Below, piece after piece: positions 15,570 to 25,468 of a DNA stretch of 64,000 nucleotides (within the stretch, counting starts at the first letter, position 1; every line of letters starts with the position of its first letter). The translations under genes and the position numbers were made by a program. A model generated the notes under the pieces. The model saw nothing but the letters and a program-made list of their open reading frames with translations, was not told where the DNA came from and ran no database searches. The stretch is from NCBI RefSeq assembly GCF_000377345.1, contig NZ_KB898038.1:248001-312000 (forward strand). The letters run 5' to 3'. This stretch comes from Thioalkalivibrio sp. ALJ16. Its GTDB lineage: Bacteria; Pseudomonadota; Gammaproteobacteria; Ectothiorhodospirales; Ectothiorhodospiraceae.

Positions 15570-16934
15570 TCAGTCCCAGCCCGGGAGGTCGCCGGCCATG
15601 CAGGCCTCGATGTCGGCGACGGTCTTGGGGCAGTCGGCGGTGAGGACCTCGCAGCCGTCGCGGGTGACGGCGACGTCGTCCTCGATGCGCACGCCGATAC
15701 CGCGCAGCTCCTTCGGCGCATCGCTGTAGGGCCCGAAATAGAGCCCGGGTTCCACGGTCATCACCATGCCGGGTTCCAGCTGGCGCCAGGCATCGCCGAC
15801 GCGGTAGTCGCCGACGTCGTGCACGTCCAGCCCCAGCCAGTGGCCGGTGCGGTGCATGTAAAACGGGCGGTAGGCCTGATCGCGGATCAGCTTGTCCAGG
15901 CGGCCCTTGAGCACGCCCAGCTCCTTGAGCCCGCGGGTCAGTTCGCGCACGGCGGTGGCGTGCGGGGTGTCCCAGTCGTTGCCCGGGCGCACCTCGTCGA
16001 TCGCGGCAAGCTGGGCGGCCAGCACGCACTCGTAGACCTCGCGCTGGCGGGCGTCGAAACGGCCGGAGACCGGGAAGGTGCGGGTAATGTCGGATGCATA
16101 GCCCTGTACCTCGCAGCCGGCGTCGATCAGCAGGAGATCGCCGGCGTTCAGCTCGGCGCGGTTCTCGATGTAGTGCAGGATGCAGCCATTCTCGCCACCA
16201 CCGACGATGGAGGGATACGCGGTCTCGGTTCCGTAGCGGTGGAACTCGTGCAGCAGCTCGGCCTCCACCGCGAACTCGGTCAGGCCCGGCCGGCAGGCCT
16301 GCATGGCGCGCACATGCGCCTGCGAGGAGATCGCGGCCGCGTGACGCATCAATTTGAGCTCGGGGGCCTTCTTGAACAGCCGCTGCTCGTGCAGGTGGTG
16401 CTCCACCGCGACGAACTCGTGCGGCGCGCGCACGCCGTTGCGGGCCTTGGCCCGCACCCGGTTGACCCAGCCGAACAGGCGCTGGTCCAGCGGCTCGTCG
16501 CGCCCGAACGGTGCGGCCAGCACGGCGCGGTTCTCCATCAGCCCCGGCAGGATCTCGTCGATATCCTCGATCGGGAAGGCGCACTCGGCCCCATAGGTCT
16601 CCATCGCGCCGTCCGGCCCGGCCCTGCGGCCCTGCCAGGTCTCCTGGGTCGGGTCGCGGTCGCGACAGAACAGGATGTATTCGCCGGCCGGGCGCCCCGG
16701 CACCAGCACCGCCACCGCATCCGGCTCCGGGAAGCCGGTCAGGTAGAGGAAGTCGCTGTCCTGACGGAAGGGGTACTCGACATCGCGGTTGCGGGTGCGC
16801 TCGTGAGCGGCAGGGACGACGATGATCGCCTCCGGCCCGAGCGCCCGCATCAGGCGCTGACGGCGCCGGGCGAACTCGCCCTGGGGGATCTCCGGCATCC
16901 GGCCCGGCCGGGGGCTGCGTCGCGTCGAGGTCAT
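15570..16934 (-). CDS. pepP: Xaa-Pro aminopeptidase (aminopeptidase P)
   Basis: 454 residues; removes N-terminal residues preceding proline. A creatinase-like N-domain (about 15-170, with DSDFLYLTGFPEPDA) precedes the pita-bread catalytic domain with the dinuclear metal ligands: the Asp pair in LLIDAGCEVQGYASDITR, His in HRTGHWLGLDVHD, Glu in TVEPGLYFGP and Glu in VRIEDD. Length is close to E. coli PepP. It overlaps the UPF0149 gene by 4 nt (ATGA), an arrangement conserved in gammaproteobacteria. Confidence 0.95.
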   Translation of the reverse strand: MTSTRRSPRPGRMPEIPQGEFARRRQRLMRALGPEAIIVVPAAHERTRNRDVEYPFRQDSDFLYLTGFPEPDAVAVLVPGRPAGEYILFCRDRDPTQETWQGRRAGPDGAMETYGAECAFPIEDIDEILPGLMENRAVLAAPFGRDEPLDQRLFGWVNRVRAKARNGVRAPHEFVAVEHHLHEQRLFKKAPELKLMRHAAAISSQAHVRAMQACRPGLTEFAVEAELLHEFHRYGTETAYPSIVGGGENGCILHYIENRAELNAGDLLLIDAGCEVQGYASDITRTFPVSGRFDARQREVYECVLAAQLAAIDEVRPGNDWDTPHATAVRELTRGLKELGVLKGRLDKLIRDQAYRPFYMHRTGHWLGLDVHDVGDYRVGDAWRQLEPGMVMTVEPGLYFGPYSDAPKELRGIGVRIEDDVAVTRDGCEVLTADCPKTVADIEACMAGDLPGWD

Positions 16935-17536
16935 TGCATCGGGATCCGTTTCGGGTCGTCCGGGGCCAGCTCGTCGGCGATCAGCAGCACGCCCACGCGC
17001 ACATATTCATTGAGCTCCTCGAAGGCGGCGGCGTTCTCCTCGTCGTCGTCCGGCTCCAGCTCGATGCGCGCGATCTCGGCAAAGTCGCGCAGGATCTCGC
17101 TGGCCTCGGCCGAGGGCTTGAGCTTGCCCAGACGCGGCGTCTGACCCAGCCCGGCGATGAAGCCGTCCACCCATTCCGAAAGGGCCTGCGCCTGCGCCTC
17201 GATGGCCTCGTCCTCCGGGAGCAGCGGACCAAAGCCCAGCTCGACGTCATACAGCTGGGCCAGCAGGGCGCGCCGGATTGCCTCCACGGTCTTGCCAAAG
17301 CTTTCGCCCGCACCCGTGGTCAGCGGCATCGCCTCCCCGAGGCTGCGCTCCAGCGCCGCCACGTCCGCGCCTGGGTCCGCCACCAGGCAGCCGGTGAACA
17401 GCCCATGGGCGGAGGCCGGCGTCTGCGCGAAGCCCATGCTGCGCAGGCCATGCGCCAGCTGCTCGCGCAGGGCATCCGGGTCGCGCTCCAGACCCGCCTG
17501 CGACTTGGCGTTGCCGGTGCCGCGCGCATCCGCCAT
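16931..17536 (-). CDS. UPF0149 (YgfB/YecA) family protein
   Basis: 201 residues. The pattern SAHGLFTGCLVA (about 37-48), GFGPLLPED and WVDGFIAGLG (about 118-127), LRDFAEIARIE, and FEELNEYVRVGVLLI is characteristic of the YgfB/YecA family, an all-helical fold of unclear function; YgfB has been linked to ampD regulation in Pseudomonas. ATG 17536 is used; it overlaps the preceding small gene's stop by one base. Position next to pepP and near zapA is conserved. Confidence 0.88.
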   Translation of the reverse strand: MADARGTGNAKSQAGLERDPDALREQLAHGLRSMGFAQTPASAHGLFTGCLVADPGADVAALERSLGEAMPLTTGAGESFGKTVEAIRRALLAQLYDVELGFGPLLPEDEAIEAQAQALSEWVDGFIAGLGQTPRLGKLKPSAEASEILRDFAEIARIELEPDDDEENAAAFEELNEYVRVGVLLIADELAPDDPKRIPMQ

Positions 17537-17823
17537 CAGAACGACTCCAGCCGCGCTTCGTAGGGGAACAGCAGGAAGCGGTAGAGATCGTCCCCCACCT
17601 GCAGGTGGGTGAACTGCGGCTCGCCCAGCTTGATCGCACTGGAACCGGTGGAAGACAGCATGTTGAGACCGAAGCGCTTCTCCTCGATCAAGGCGTTCAA
17701 CAGCTGTTCCAGCTCCGTATGCGGCACGGTCCCCGTGTTGTCGACGATACGGCAGGGCTTTCCGTTGTGCGCGGTGCCCTCGATCACGGTGGCGTCGGGG
17801 CCGGGTTCGGGGGGCTGGGTCAT
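17536..17823 (-). CDS. Conserved hypothetical protein upstream of UPF0149
   Basis: 95 residues from ATG 17823; the longer in-frame reading starts have no support. Not recognised. It has no signal peptide or membrane segment, a helical EQLLNALIEEKRFGLNML segment in the middle and a beta-rich end (FTHLQVGDDLYRFLLFP). The stop overlaps the UPF0149 start (TGATG), so the two are coupled. E. coli has no gene in this slot, making it a lineage-specific member of the cluster. Confidence 0.6.
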   Translation of the reverse strand: MTQPPEPGPDATVIEGTAHNGKPCRIVDNTGTVPHTELEQLLNALIEEKRFGLNMLSSTGSSAIKLGEPQFTHLQVGDDLYRFLLFPYEARLESF

Positions 17824-17956
17824 GGGCAGCAACACTTTCTGTGAACGGGATTCGCCGTATTGTGGCCAGCGCGGGCACCGGGCCGCAACAAACCCCGGCG
17901 TGGCAGGTGTGCGACCTGCAAAAAGTGAATGTGTTCCAGCAAGAAGATGGCCCAAG

Positions 17957-17986
17957 TTGACGCTTCGCGCGAAGCCCTCCTAGACT
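17957..17986 (+). promoter_or_regulatory. Sigma-70-like promoter for the ZapB-like/zapA unit
   Basis: TTGACG (17957-17962), an 18-nt spacer, then TAGACT (17981-17986), about 55 nt before the coiled-coil gene. The spacer contains the perfect palindrome CTTCGCGCGAAG. The 17824-18041 gap otherwise holds only the minus-strand upstream region. Confidence 0.5.
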
Positions 17987-18041
17987 CCATGAATCCATCG
18001 ACCCGCGGCGGATGCCGCGTTTGCCATTGGGGCCCGAGGCC

Positions 18042-18269
18042 ATGCAGCCGAACGACGATTCCGCAATCGACCCGACCGCCCGTCTGGAAGCCGCGATTAC
18101 GCGCCTGCTCGAGGAACACGCGACCCTGCGCGAGCATAACCACCTGCTGCAGGAACAGGTGCGCCAGCTCAAGGGGGAACGCGCCGCCTTCAAGGAACGC
18201 AACGAGCAGGCCCGTCACCGGGTCGAGAACATGATCGCGCGCCTGCGCTCGATGGAGCATAGCGAATGA
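18042..18269 (+). CDS. Short coiled-coil protein upstream of zapA (ZapB-like)
   Basis: 75 residues. From about 14 to 70 it is a continuous amphipathic heptad helix (LEAAITRLLEEHATLREH, then LLQEQVRQLKGER), the pattern of the small proteins that precede zapA in many gammaproteobacteria and resemble ZapB in size. GAGG lies just before ATG 18042. Its stop overlaps the zapA start (ATGA). A role in the division ring with ZapA is inferred from this coupling. Confidence 0.75.
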   Translation: MQPNDDSAIDPTARLEAAITRLLEEHATLREHNHLLQEQVRQLKGERAAFKERNEQARHRVENMIARLRSMEHSE

Positions 18270-18568
18270 GCAAGTCCGAACCCGTCCGCATTTCCATCAT
18301 GGGCAAGGAGTACCAGATTGCCTGCCCGCCGGAGGAGCGCGCCGACCTGTTTGCCTCGGCCTCCCTGGTGGACGAGCGCATGCGCGAACTGCGCGATGGC
18401 GGGCGCGTGGTGGGGGCCGAGCGCATTGCGGTGATGGTGGCGCTGAACCTGGCCCACGATATGCTGGACTGCCAGCAGCAGGCTGGTGGCGCGGATTCGG
18501 GCGCCCAGTCGGCGCGGCTGGTCGACCTGGCCGACCGCATCGAAAAGAGCCTCGGCTCCTCGCGCTAG
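18266..18568 (+). CDS. zapA: Cell division protein ZapA
   Basis: 100 residues. It carries the ZapA hallmarks: VRISIMGKEYQIACPPEE (7-24) in the N-terminal sheet, VDERMRELRDGG and a central hydrophobic helix RIAVMVALNLAHDML, ending in a coiled-coil tail. ZapA cross-links FtsZ protofilaments and stabilises the Z ring. The stop codon shares the CTAG with the convergent ruvA stop, a 4-bp overlap leaving no room for a terminator between them. Confidence 0.92.
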   Translation: MSKSEPVRISIMGKEYQIACPPEERADLFASASLVDERMRELRDGGRVVGAERIAVMVALNLAHDMLDCQQQAGGADSGAQSARLVDLADRIEKSLGSSR

Positions 18569-19173
18569 CGCTTGACGGTGGAGCGCAGGGCGAGACGCAC
18601 CAGCGTCTCCAGCGAATCCGCCTGGCCGCGGACCGCCGCGACCATCTTCTCGGCGCTGGCGCGGGGGTAACCCAGCGACTCCAGCGCCGCCAGCGCCTCG
18701 CCCTCCATCTTGGCAGCAGGCGTGGACTCGCTGCCCGCCGCCGCCCCGGCGGGCGCAGCGGCAAAGCCCATCTCCGCGAGGCGCTCGCCCAGCTCCAGCA
18801 CCACCCGTTCGGCGGTGCGTTTGCCGATGCCCGGCACCTTCGCCAGCCCCGTGACGTCACCGCCACTGATCAGGCCGGCCAGCTCGTCGCCGGCATAGGT
18901 GGAGAGCATGGCCAGGGCCAGCTTCGCGCCAATGCCATTGACCCGGATCAGGCGGCGAAACAGATCCCGGTCGCGCTTGTTCAGAAAGCCGAACAGCTGA
19001 TGCGCGTCCTCGCGCACCACCAGATGCGTCGCCAACACGACCGTCTCGCCCGGCTCCGGCAGCGCCGCCAGCGTGGACAGCGGGACATCGACCTCGTACC
19101 CCACCCCGCCGGCGTCGATAACGACGCCGTGGACCTCGCGTGCGATCAGGCGCCCTTCCAGTCGCGCAATCAT
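18565..19173 (-). CDS. ruvA: Holliday junction branch migration protein RuvA
   Basis: 202 residues. The N-terminal OB domain starts MIARLEGRL; two helix-hairpin-helix motifs follow, LIRVNGIGAKLALAML (about 72-87) and LAKVPGIGKRTAERV (about 107-121), then a flexible linker rich in Ala and Gly and domain III (LESLGYPRASAEKMV) that contacts RuvB. It binds four-way junctions as a tetramer and loads the RuvB motor. It overlaps ruvC by 4 nt. Unusually, ruvB does not follow: the next gene is convergent zapA. Confidence 0.95.
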   Translation of the reverse strand: MIARLEGRLIAREVHGVVIDAGGVGYEVDVPLSTLAALPEPGETVVLATHLVVREDAHQLFGFLNKRDRDLFRRLIRVNGIGAKLALAMLSTYAGDELAGLISGGDVTGLAKVPGIGKRTAERVVLELGERLAEMGFAAAPAGAAAGSESTPAAKMEGEALAALESLGYPRASAEKMVAAVRGQADSLETLVRLALRSTVKR

Positions 19174-19688
19174 CGCCCGCCCCCGATCACCGCTGCCCCG
19201 GCAAGGCGAGCGTTGTGCTGTTCGGTATGCGCGTGGCAGAGCGCCACGGCCAGGGCATCGGCGGCATCGCTGCTGGCCGGTTCGGACAGACGTAAAAGCT
19301 GCTGCATCATGTGCTGGACCTGTTCCTTGTCCGCCCCGCCGACACCGACCACGGCCAGCTTGATCGCGCGCGGGGCGTATTCGTGTACCGCGAGCCCGGC
19401 CTGGGTCGCAGCGCAGATCGCCGCTCCGCGGGCATGCCCGAGCTTGATCGCGGACTGGGCATTGCGCGCGACGAATACCGTCTCGATCGCCAGCACATCG
19501 GGCTTCAGCTCGGCGATCACCTCGGCCACCCCGGCAAAGATCTCGCCCAGGCGCTCGGGGAATGCGCTGGCCTTCGGCCGGATCACGCCATGCCCGCAGG
19601 AGCGGCCCTGGCTGCGCGTGTATTCGATGACCCCGAAGCCGGTAATTCGGGACCCGGGGTCGATACCGAGGATGCGAATGCCGCTCAC
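19170..19688 (-). CDS. ruvC: Holliday junction resolvase RuvC
   Basis: 172 residues, RNase H-like fold. Catalytic acids are visible: Asp10 in ILGIDPGSRITGFGVI, Glu in DVLAIETVFVARN (about 65-77) and the Asp pair in SDAADALAVALCHAH near the C-terminus. It cuts Holliday junctions symmetrically after RuvAB branch migration. It lies 12 nt after yebC and overlaps ruvA, in the standard yebC-ruvC-ruvA order. Confidence 0.96.
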   Translation of the reverse strand: MSGIRILGIDPGSRITGFGVIEYTRSQGRSCGHGVIRPKASAFPERLGEIFAGVAEVIAELKPDVLAIETVFVARNAQSAIKLGHARGAAICAATQAGLAVHEYAPRAIKLAVVGVGGADKEQVQHMMQQLLRLSEPASSDAADALAVALCHAHTEQHNARLAGAAVIGGGR

Positions 19689-19700
19689 AACCCCGCCGGA

Positions 19701-20441
19701 TCAGTCACCGCCCATCTCGGCGGGGAAGTCGGCGTTGGTGTAGACGTTCTGCACGTCGTCGAGGTCGTCCAGCATGTCCAGCAGCTTGAGGATGGACTCG
19801 GCGGTATCCGCATCCAGCGGCGCCAGGGTGTCCGGACGCCAGGTCACCTCCGACTGCTCCGGCTCCAGCCCGTGCTCGACCAGCGCCTGACGCACGCTCT
19901 GGTAGGCATCCGGTTCGGTGATGACCTCGATGGCGCCGTCCTCCTCGACCTGCACGTCCTCGGCCCCGCCTTCCAGCGCGGCCTCCATCACGGTCTCCTC
20001 GTCCGGACCGGGGGCAAAACGGATCACGCCCTTGTTCTGGAACAGGTAGGCCACCGAACCGTCGGTCCCCAGGTTGCCGCCCATCTTGGAGAAGGCGTGC
20101 CGCACCTCGGCGACCGTGCGGTTGCGGTTGTCGGTCATGCAATCGACCAGGATCGCCGCGCCACCCGGCCCGTAGCCCTCGTAGCGAATCTCCTCGACGT
20201 TGTCGCCGCCGCTCTCGCCGGCGCCGCGCTTGGCCGCGCGCTCGATGGTGTCGCGGGTCATGTTCGCACCCAGCGCCTTGTCGATTGCCAGGCGCAGGCG
20301 CGGGTTGGTCTCCGGGTCCGAGCCGCCCTGACGCGCGGCAACGGTGATCTCGCGGATCAGCTTGGTAAAGAGCTTGCCGCGCTTGGCGTCCTGGGCATTC
20401 TTGCGGTGCTGGATGTTCGCCCACTTGCTGTGGCCTGCCAT
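19701..20441 (-). CDS. yebC: YebC/PmpR family translation factor
   Basis: 246 residues from ATG 20441, which has AGGAGT upstream and gives the invariant start [14 protein letters not shown]; the longer frame is not used. Other family blocks are [11 protein letters not shown], the acidic middle, and the closing [13 protein letters not shown]. Long annotated as a transcriptional regulator; recent work shows bacterial members help ribosomes through proline-rich stalls. It sits between the hydrolase gene and ruvC in the conserved aspS-yebC-ruvC block. Confidence 0.95.
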   Translation of the reverse strand: MAGHSKWANIQHRKNAQDAKRGKLFTKLIREITVAARQGGSDPETNPRLRLAIDKALGANMTRDTIERAAKRGAGESGGDNVEEIRYEGYGPGGAAILVDCMTDNRNRTVAEVRHAFSKMGGNLGTDGSVAYLFQNKGVIRFAPGPDEETVMEAALEGGAEDVQVEEDGAIEVITEPDAYQSVRQALVEHGLEPEQSEVTWRPDTLAPLDADTAESILKLLDMLDDLDDVQNVYTNADFPAEMGGD

Positions 20442-20574
20442 TCGGTCACGACTCCTGGTTGGGTTCGGTGGCAGCGGTCCCGGCATGCCGGCGGACCGCA
20501 GGATGCGCACAGTCTAATCGCTGGGGCCGCGGTAATCACGAATGCGGGCGGCAGGACCCTGCGCTCGTTTGATA

Positions 20575-21204
20575 TCAGGGCAGGAACTCGCCCGCCTCGA
20601 GAAAATGCAGGGTCTCCCGCGCCACCGTGGCGTCGAACAGCATGCCCATGTGCGAGACCGGCAGGGTCAGGTGGCGCGAGACATCCGGGCTGCGGGTCTC
20701 GTCCGCCGCCACGATGCCGTCATGCGGGTGCGGCAGGCGCGCGAACAGCGGGCCCGGCCCGAACCCCCGGCTTCCGGCCAGCATCCCGATCTCGCGCCCG
20801 CGCAGGATGGGACTGCCGCCCAGCAGCCCGCGGTCCAGCGCGGCCCCCAGCCACCAACGGCCGAGCCGGTTGCGCGCCAGACGCGCGGCCACCCGGCTGC
20901 CCGCCAGCGGCGAGCCCAGCATCACGATGCGGCCAGGGCGCTGGACCGGGGCCACGGTGAACAGATGGCGGACGATGATGCCGCCGAGGCTGTGGGCCAC
21001 CAGATGCACCAGGTCGCCGGGCACTGCCTCAACGAAGGCGGCCAGGGCGCGTGCCGCCTGTTCCGGGGTCTGGCGGCGCGAGGCATAGTGGAAGCGATGG
21101 ACCTCCAGCCCGGCCGCGCGCAGCCGGCGCTCCAGCAGCGCCAGCTCCAGGCCCGGCATATGCCAGCCATGGACCGTGACCACGCTGGCGCGCATACCGG
21201 CCAC
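20575..21204 (-). CDS. Small alpha/beta hydrolase (lipase-like)
   Basis: 209 residues, no signal peptide. VVTVHGWHMPG (8-18) is the oxyanion region, LVAHSLGG (about 68-75) the nucleophile elbow with Ser71, HPHDGIVAADET (about 158-169) the acid and VSHMGML the catalytic His. The pattern resembles PGAP1-like or triacylglycerol-lipase-like hydrolases. Substrate unknown. It is squeezed between aspS (13 nt upstream) and yebC (133 nt downstream), a slot empty in E. coli. Confidence 0.82.
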   Translation of the reverse strand: MAGMRASVVTVHGWHMPGLELALLERRLRAAGLEVHRFHYASRRQTPEQAARALAAFVEAVPGDLVHLVAHSLGGIIVRHLFTVAPVQRPGRIVMLGSPLAGSRVAARLARNRLGRWWLGAALDRGLLGGSPILRGREIGMLAGSRGFGPGPLFARLPHPHDGIVAADETRSPDVSRHLTLPVSHMGMLFDATVARETLHFLEAGEFLP

Positions 21205-21217
21205 GGCGGGCAGGCGC

Positions 21218-23002
<1,785 letters not shown>

Positions 23003-23121
23003 TACGCTGTTCCAGCCGAAGGGCACGCCCGCCAGGGATCGGTGGTTCCTGAGAGGCCTGCACGGTTAGTCGGGAAAACGGGGCGAACGCGACGTCCGCA
23101 CCCGCGAAAAGGCCGGAAATC

Positions 23122-23772
23122 TTACGATTTGCCCTGCCCTTGCGCAACCGGAGCCGGGGCGTCGTCAATGCTTCTGAGCGGGGTGACCACCCCCATGGAC
23201 ATCACGAACTTGAGGCCGTCCTCCACCGTCATGTCGAGTTCGATGGCCTCCTCGCGCGGCACCATCAGCACGAAGCCGGAGGTCGGGTTGGGGGTGGTCG
23301 GGACAAACACGGTGATTACCTCGTGCTCGGTGCGCTCCTGCACCTCGCCGGTGCCGACGCCGGTCATGAAGCCGATCGACCACAGGCCGCGGCGCGGGTA
23401 TTCGATCAGCATCACCTTGCGGAAGGCCTGGCCGCCATCCGCCAGTACCGTCTCGGTCACCTTCTTCACCGCCCCGTAGATCGAGCTGACCAGCGGGATG
23501 CGGTGCACGATGGACTCGCCCAGCGCGACCAGCTTGCGCCCGACGATGTTGGCCACGATCACCCCGGTGACGAACACCACGACGATCGCGACCACGATCC
23601 CCATGCCCGGGATGGAAAAGCCCAGCAGCGCCTCCGGCCGCCAGCCCGGCGGCAGGAGGAGGATGGTGAAGTCCAGCAGGTCGACCAGCAGCTTGATAAT
23701 GAAGCCGGTGACGATCAGCGGCAGCCAGACCAGCAGCCCTGCAATCAGGTAGCGGCGCAGGGAGACCAGCAT
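23122..23772 (-). CDS. DUF502 family membrane protein
   Basis: 216 residues. Two transmembrane helices: YLIAGLLVWLPLIVTGFII (8-26) and IPGMGIVVAIVVVFVTGVIV (about 49-68), followed by a soluble domain with HRIPLVSSIYGAVKKVTETV and VFVPTTPNPTSGFVLMVP, the conserved DUF502 core. Function unknown; relatives in plants act in endomembrane trafficking (COV family). It lies between fmdB and aspS, a conserved arrangement, with 3 nt to fmdB. Confidence 0.88.
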   Translation of the reverse strand: MLVSLRRYLIAGLLVWLPLIVTGFIIKLLVDLLDFTILLLPPGWRPEALLGFSIPGMGIVVAIVVVFVTGVIVANIVGRKLVALGESIVHRIPLVSSIYGAVKKVTETVLADGGQAFRKVMLIEYPRRGLWSIGFMTGVGTGEVQERTEHEVITVFVPTTPNPTSGFVLMVPREEAIELDMTVEDGLKFVMSMGVVTPLRSIDDAPAPVAQGQGKS

Positions 23773-23775
23773 GGG

Positions 23776-24039
23776 TCAGGTACTGGCCGCGGCCTTGCTC
23801 GTGGAGGTATCGGACTTGCCGGCGCCACCGCCCGAATCCTTCAGGTTGCGCTTGCCGTCCTTCTTGAAATCGGTCTCGTACCAGCCACCCCCGGCCAGGC
23901 GGAAACCGGCGGCGGAGACCTGCTTGGTCAGGGCCTCGGCACCGCACTCGGGGCAGGTGGTGGCCGGCGGGTCGGAGATCTTCTGCAGGATCTCGGAGAT
24001 CTCACCGCAATCCTTACACTGATATTCATAGATGGGCAT
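23776..24039 (-). CDS. FmdB-type zinc ribbon protein
   Basis: 87 residues. MPIYEYQCKDCGE starts the family consensus; Cys8/Cys11 and CPEC (Cys34/Cys37) form a zinc ribbon. A Gly/Ser/Thr/Ala-rich tail follows. Members are called putative regulatory proteins, without a proven role. First gene of the fmdB-DUF502-aspS run. Confidence 0.9.
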   Translation of the reverse strand: MPIYEYQCKDCGEISEILQKISDPPATTCPECGAEALTKQVSAAGFRLAGGGWYETDFKKDGKRNLKDSGGGAGKSDTSTSKAAAST

Positions 24040-24206
24040 GGCTGGAATCCTCGGAACATATCCGCGAAAACACGGGTTGAGGCGTATTATGCGGCCGTTC
24101 GCCGGGAATAAAAGGCCTTCCGCACCGACAGGCGGTGTTTGCGCCGCGCGGCCGCAGCGCGGATGATTCGCCTGATCCTCGAACCACGACCCAGCAAGGA
24201 CCCGCC

Positions 24207-24584
24207 ATGGCCGAAAAGATCGTGATCATGCTGCTCAATCTGGACCTCGACCGCCCCGGCACCCTGGGCGCGCCGTTCTTCCAGGCCACCGTCGCCGCTG
24301 CGATGGATCTCGAGGTCGAGATCTACTTCGCCGCCGGCACCACCCGCCTGCTGCGACAGGGTGTGGCGGACCAGATCTACCCCGGCGAGGCGAAAGAGAA
24401 GTCCGTCTACAGCTTCATGCAGGACGCCCACGAGGCCGGCTGTGCCTTCTACGCCTGCGCCGGTGCAATGGACGAGAACGGACTGACCCTGGACAACGCG
24501 ATCCCGGAACTGGACGGGATGCGCGGCGGCGGCGCCTTCATCGGCGAGGTCGTCGAGGACGGCGTGGCCACCCTCACCTACTGA
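24207..24584 (+). CDS. Cytoplasmic DsrE-family protein
   Basis: 125 residues from ATG 24207 with AAGGA upstream. The fold pattern KIVIMLLNLDL at the start, LEVEIYFAAGTTRLL in the middle and AGCAFYACAGAM at 77-88 matches DsrE/DsrF-like sulfurtransferases; Cys84 is at the usual sulfur-carrying position and Cys79 is nearby. Such proteins pass persulfide sulfur in sulfur oxidisers. No dsr or hdr genes are adjacent, so its pathway is unknown. It is 10 nt from the SDR gene and may form a unit with it. Confidence 0.8.
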   Translation: MAEKIVIMLLNLDLDRPGTLGAPFFQATVAAAMDLEVEIYFAAGTTRLLRQGVADQIYPGEAKEKSVYSFMQDAHEAGCAFYACAGAMDENGLTLDNAIPELDGMRGGGAFIGEVVEDGVATLTY

Positions 24585-24594
24585 TCCGGCCGCC

Positions 24595-25449
24595 ATGAGC
24601 GAACCCTCCCAGCGCGCGGTCCTGATCACCGGCTGCTCAAGCGGCATCGGGGCCTGCACCGCGCGGATGCTCCGCGATCGCGGCTACCGGGTCTTCGCCA
24701 CCGCCCGGCGCAGCGAGGATGTCGCGCGGCTGAAGAAGGACGGCTTCGAGGCGTTGCAGCTGGACCTGGATGACTCCGCCAGCATCCACAGCGCGGTCAC
24801 CGAGATCCTGCACCGCACCGATGGCCACCTCTACGCCCTGTTCAACAACGGCGCCTATGGTCAGCCCGGCGCGGTGGAGGACCTCAACCGCGCCACTCTG
24901 CGCGCCCAGCTGGAGACCAACGTCCTTGGCTGGCTGGAGCTGACCAACGCGGTGCTGCCGGCGATGCGCCGCGCCGGTGCGGGGCGCATCATCCAGAATT
25001 CCTCGGTGCTCGGCTTTGTCGCCCTGCGCCTGCGCGGGGCCTACGTAACCTCCAAGTTCGCGATCGAGGGCATGAGCGACACCCTGCGTCAGGAACTGCA
25101 TGGCACCGGCATCCATGTCGCCCTGATCGAGCCGGGGCCGATCCGCAGCGAATTCCGCGCCAACGCCCTGAAGGCCTTCCGCTACCACATCCAGCGCGAG
25201 CACAGCCCGTGGGAGGAGACCTACCGCGCCGCCGAGGCCCGCATGGCGGACGCCGACTCCGATGCCCCGTTCACACTGGGGCCCGAGGCGGTCGCGCGCT
25301 GTGTAGTGCACGCCCTGGAGGCCCGCCGGCCGCGGGTGCGCTATCACGTGACCTTCCCCACCCGCCTGTTCGCCTTCCTCAAGTGGCTGCTGCCGGCGCG
25401 GGCGATGGATGCCGTGCTGCGCGGTGTATCACGCGGAGAGAACCGCTGA
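24595..25449 (+). CDS. Short-chain dehydrogenase/reductase
   Basis: 284 residues, classical SDR. NAD(P) loop TGCSSGIGACTA (12-23), with the following ATARRSED favouring NADP; NNGAYGQPG (about 82-90) in the NNAG position; catalytic Ser in QNSSVLGF, then Tyr and Lys in GAYVTSKFAIEGM. The long C-terminal part ends in a hydrophobic helix (RLFAFLKWLLPARAM) that may lie on the membrane. Substrate unknown; many close relatives act on lipids or retinoid-like alcohols. Confidence 0.88.
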   Translation: MSEPSQRAVLITGCSSGIGACTARMLRDRGYRVFATARRSEDVARLKKDGFEALQLDLDDSASIHSAVTEILHRTDGHLYALFNNGAYGQPGAVEDLNRATLRAQLETNVLGWLELTNAVLPAMRRAGAGRIIQNSSVLGFVALRLRGAYVTSKFAIEGMSDTLRQELHGTGIHVALIEPGPIRSEFRANALKAFRYHIQREHSPWEETYRAAEARMADADSDAPFTLGPEAVARCVVHALEARRPRVRYHVTFPTRLFAFLKWLLPARAMDAVLRGVSRGENR

Positions 25450-25468
25450 CCGTGGCAAACTGCGCCGC

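Noticed and set aside
17824-18041. 6S RNA gene, which lies near zapA in many gammaproteobacteria
   Set aside because: No long rod-like hairpin was seen upstream, and zapA is followed at once by ruvA.
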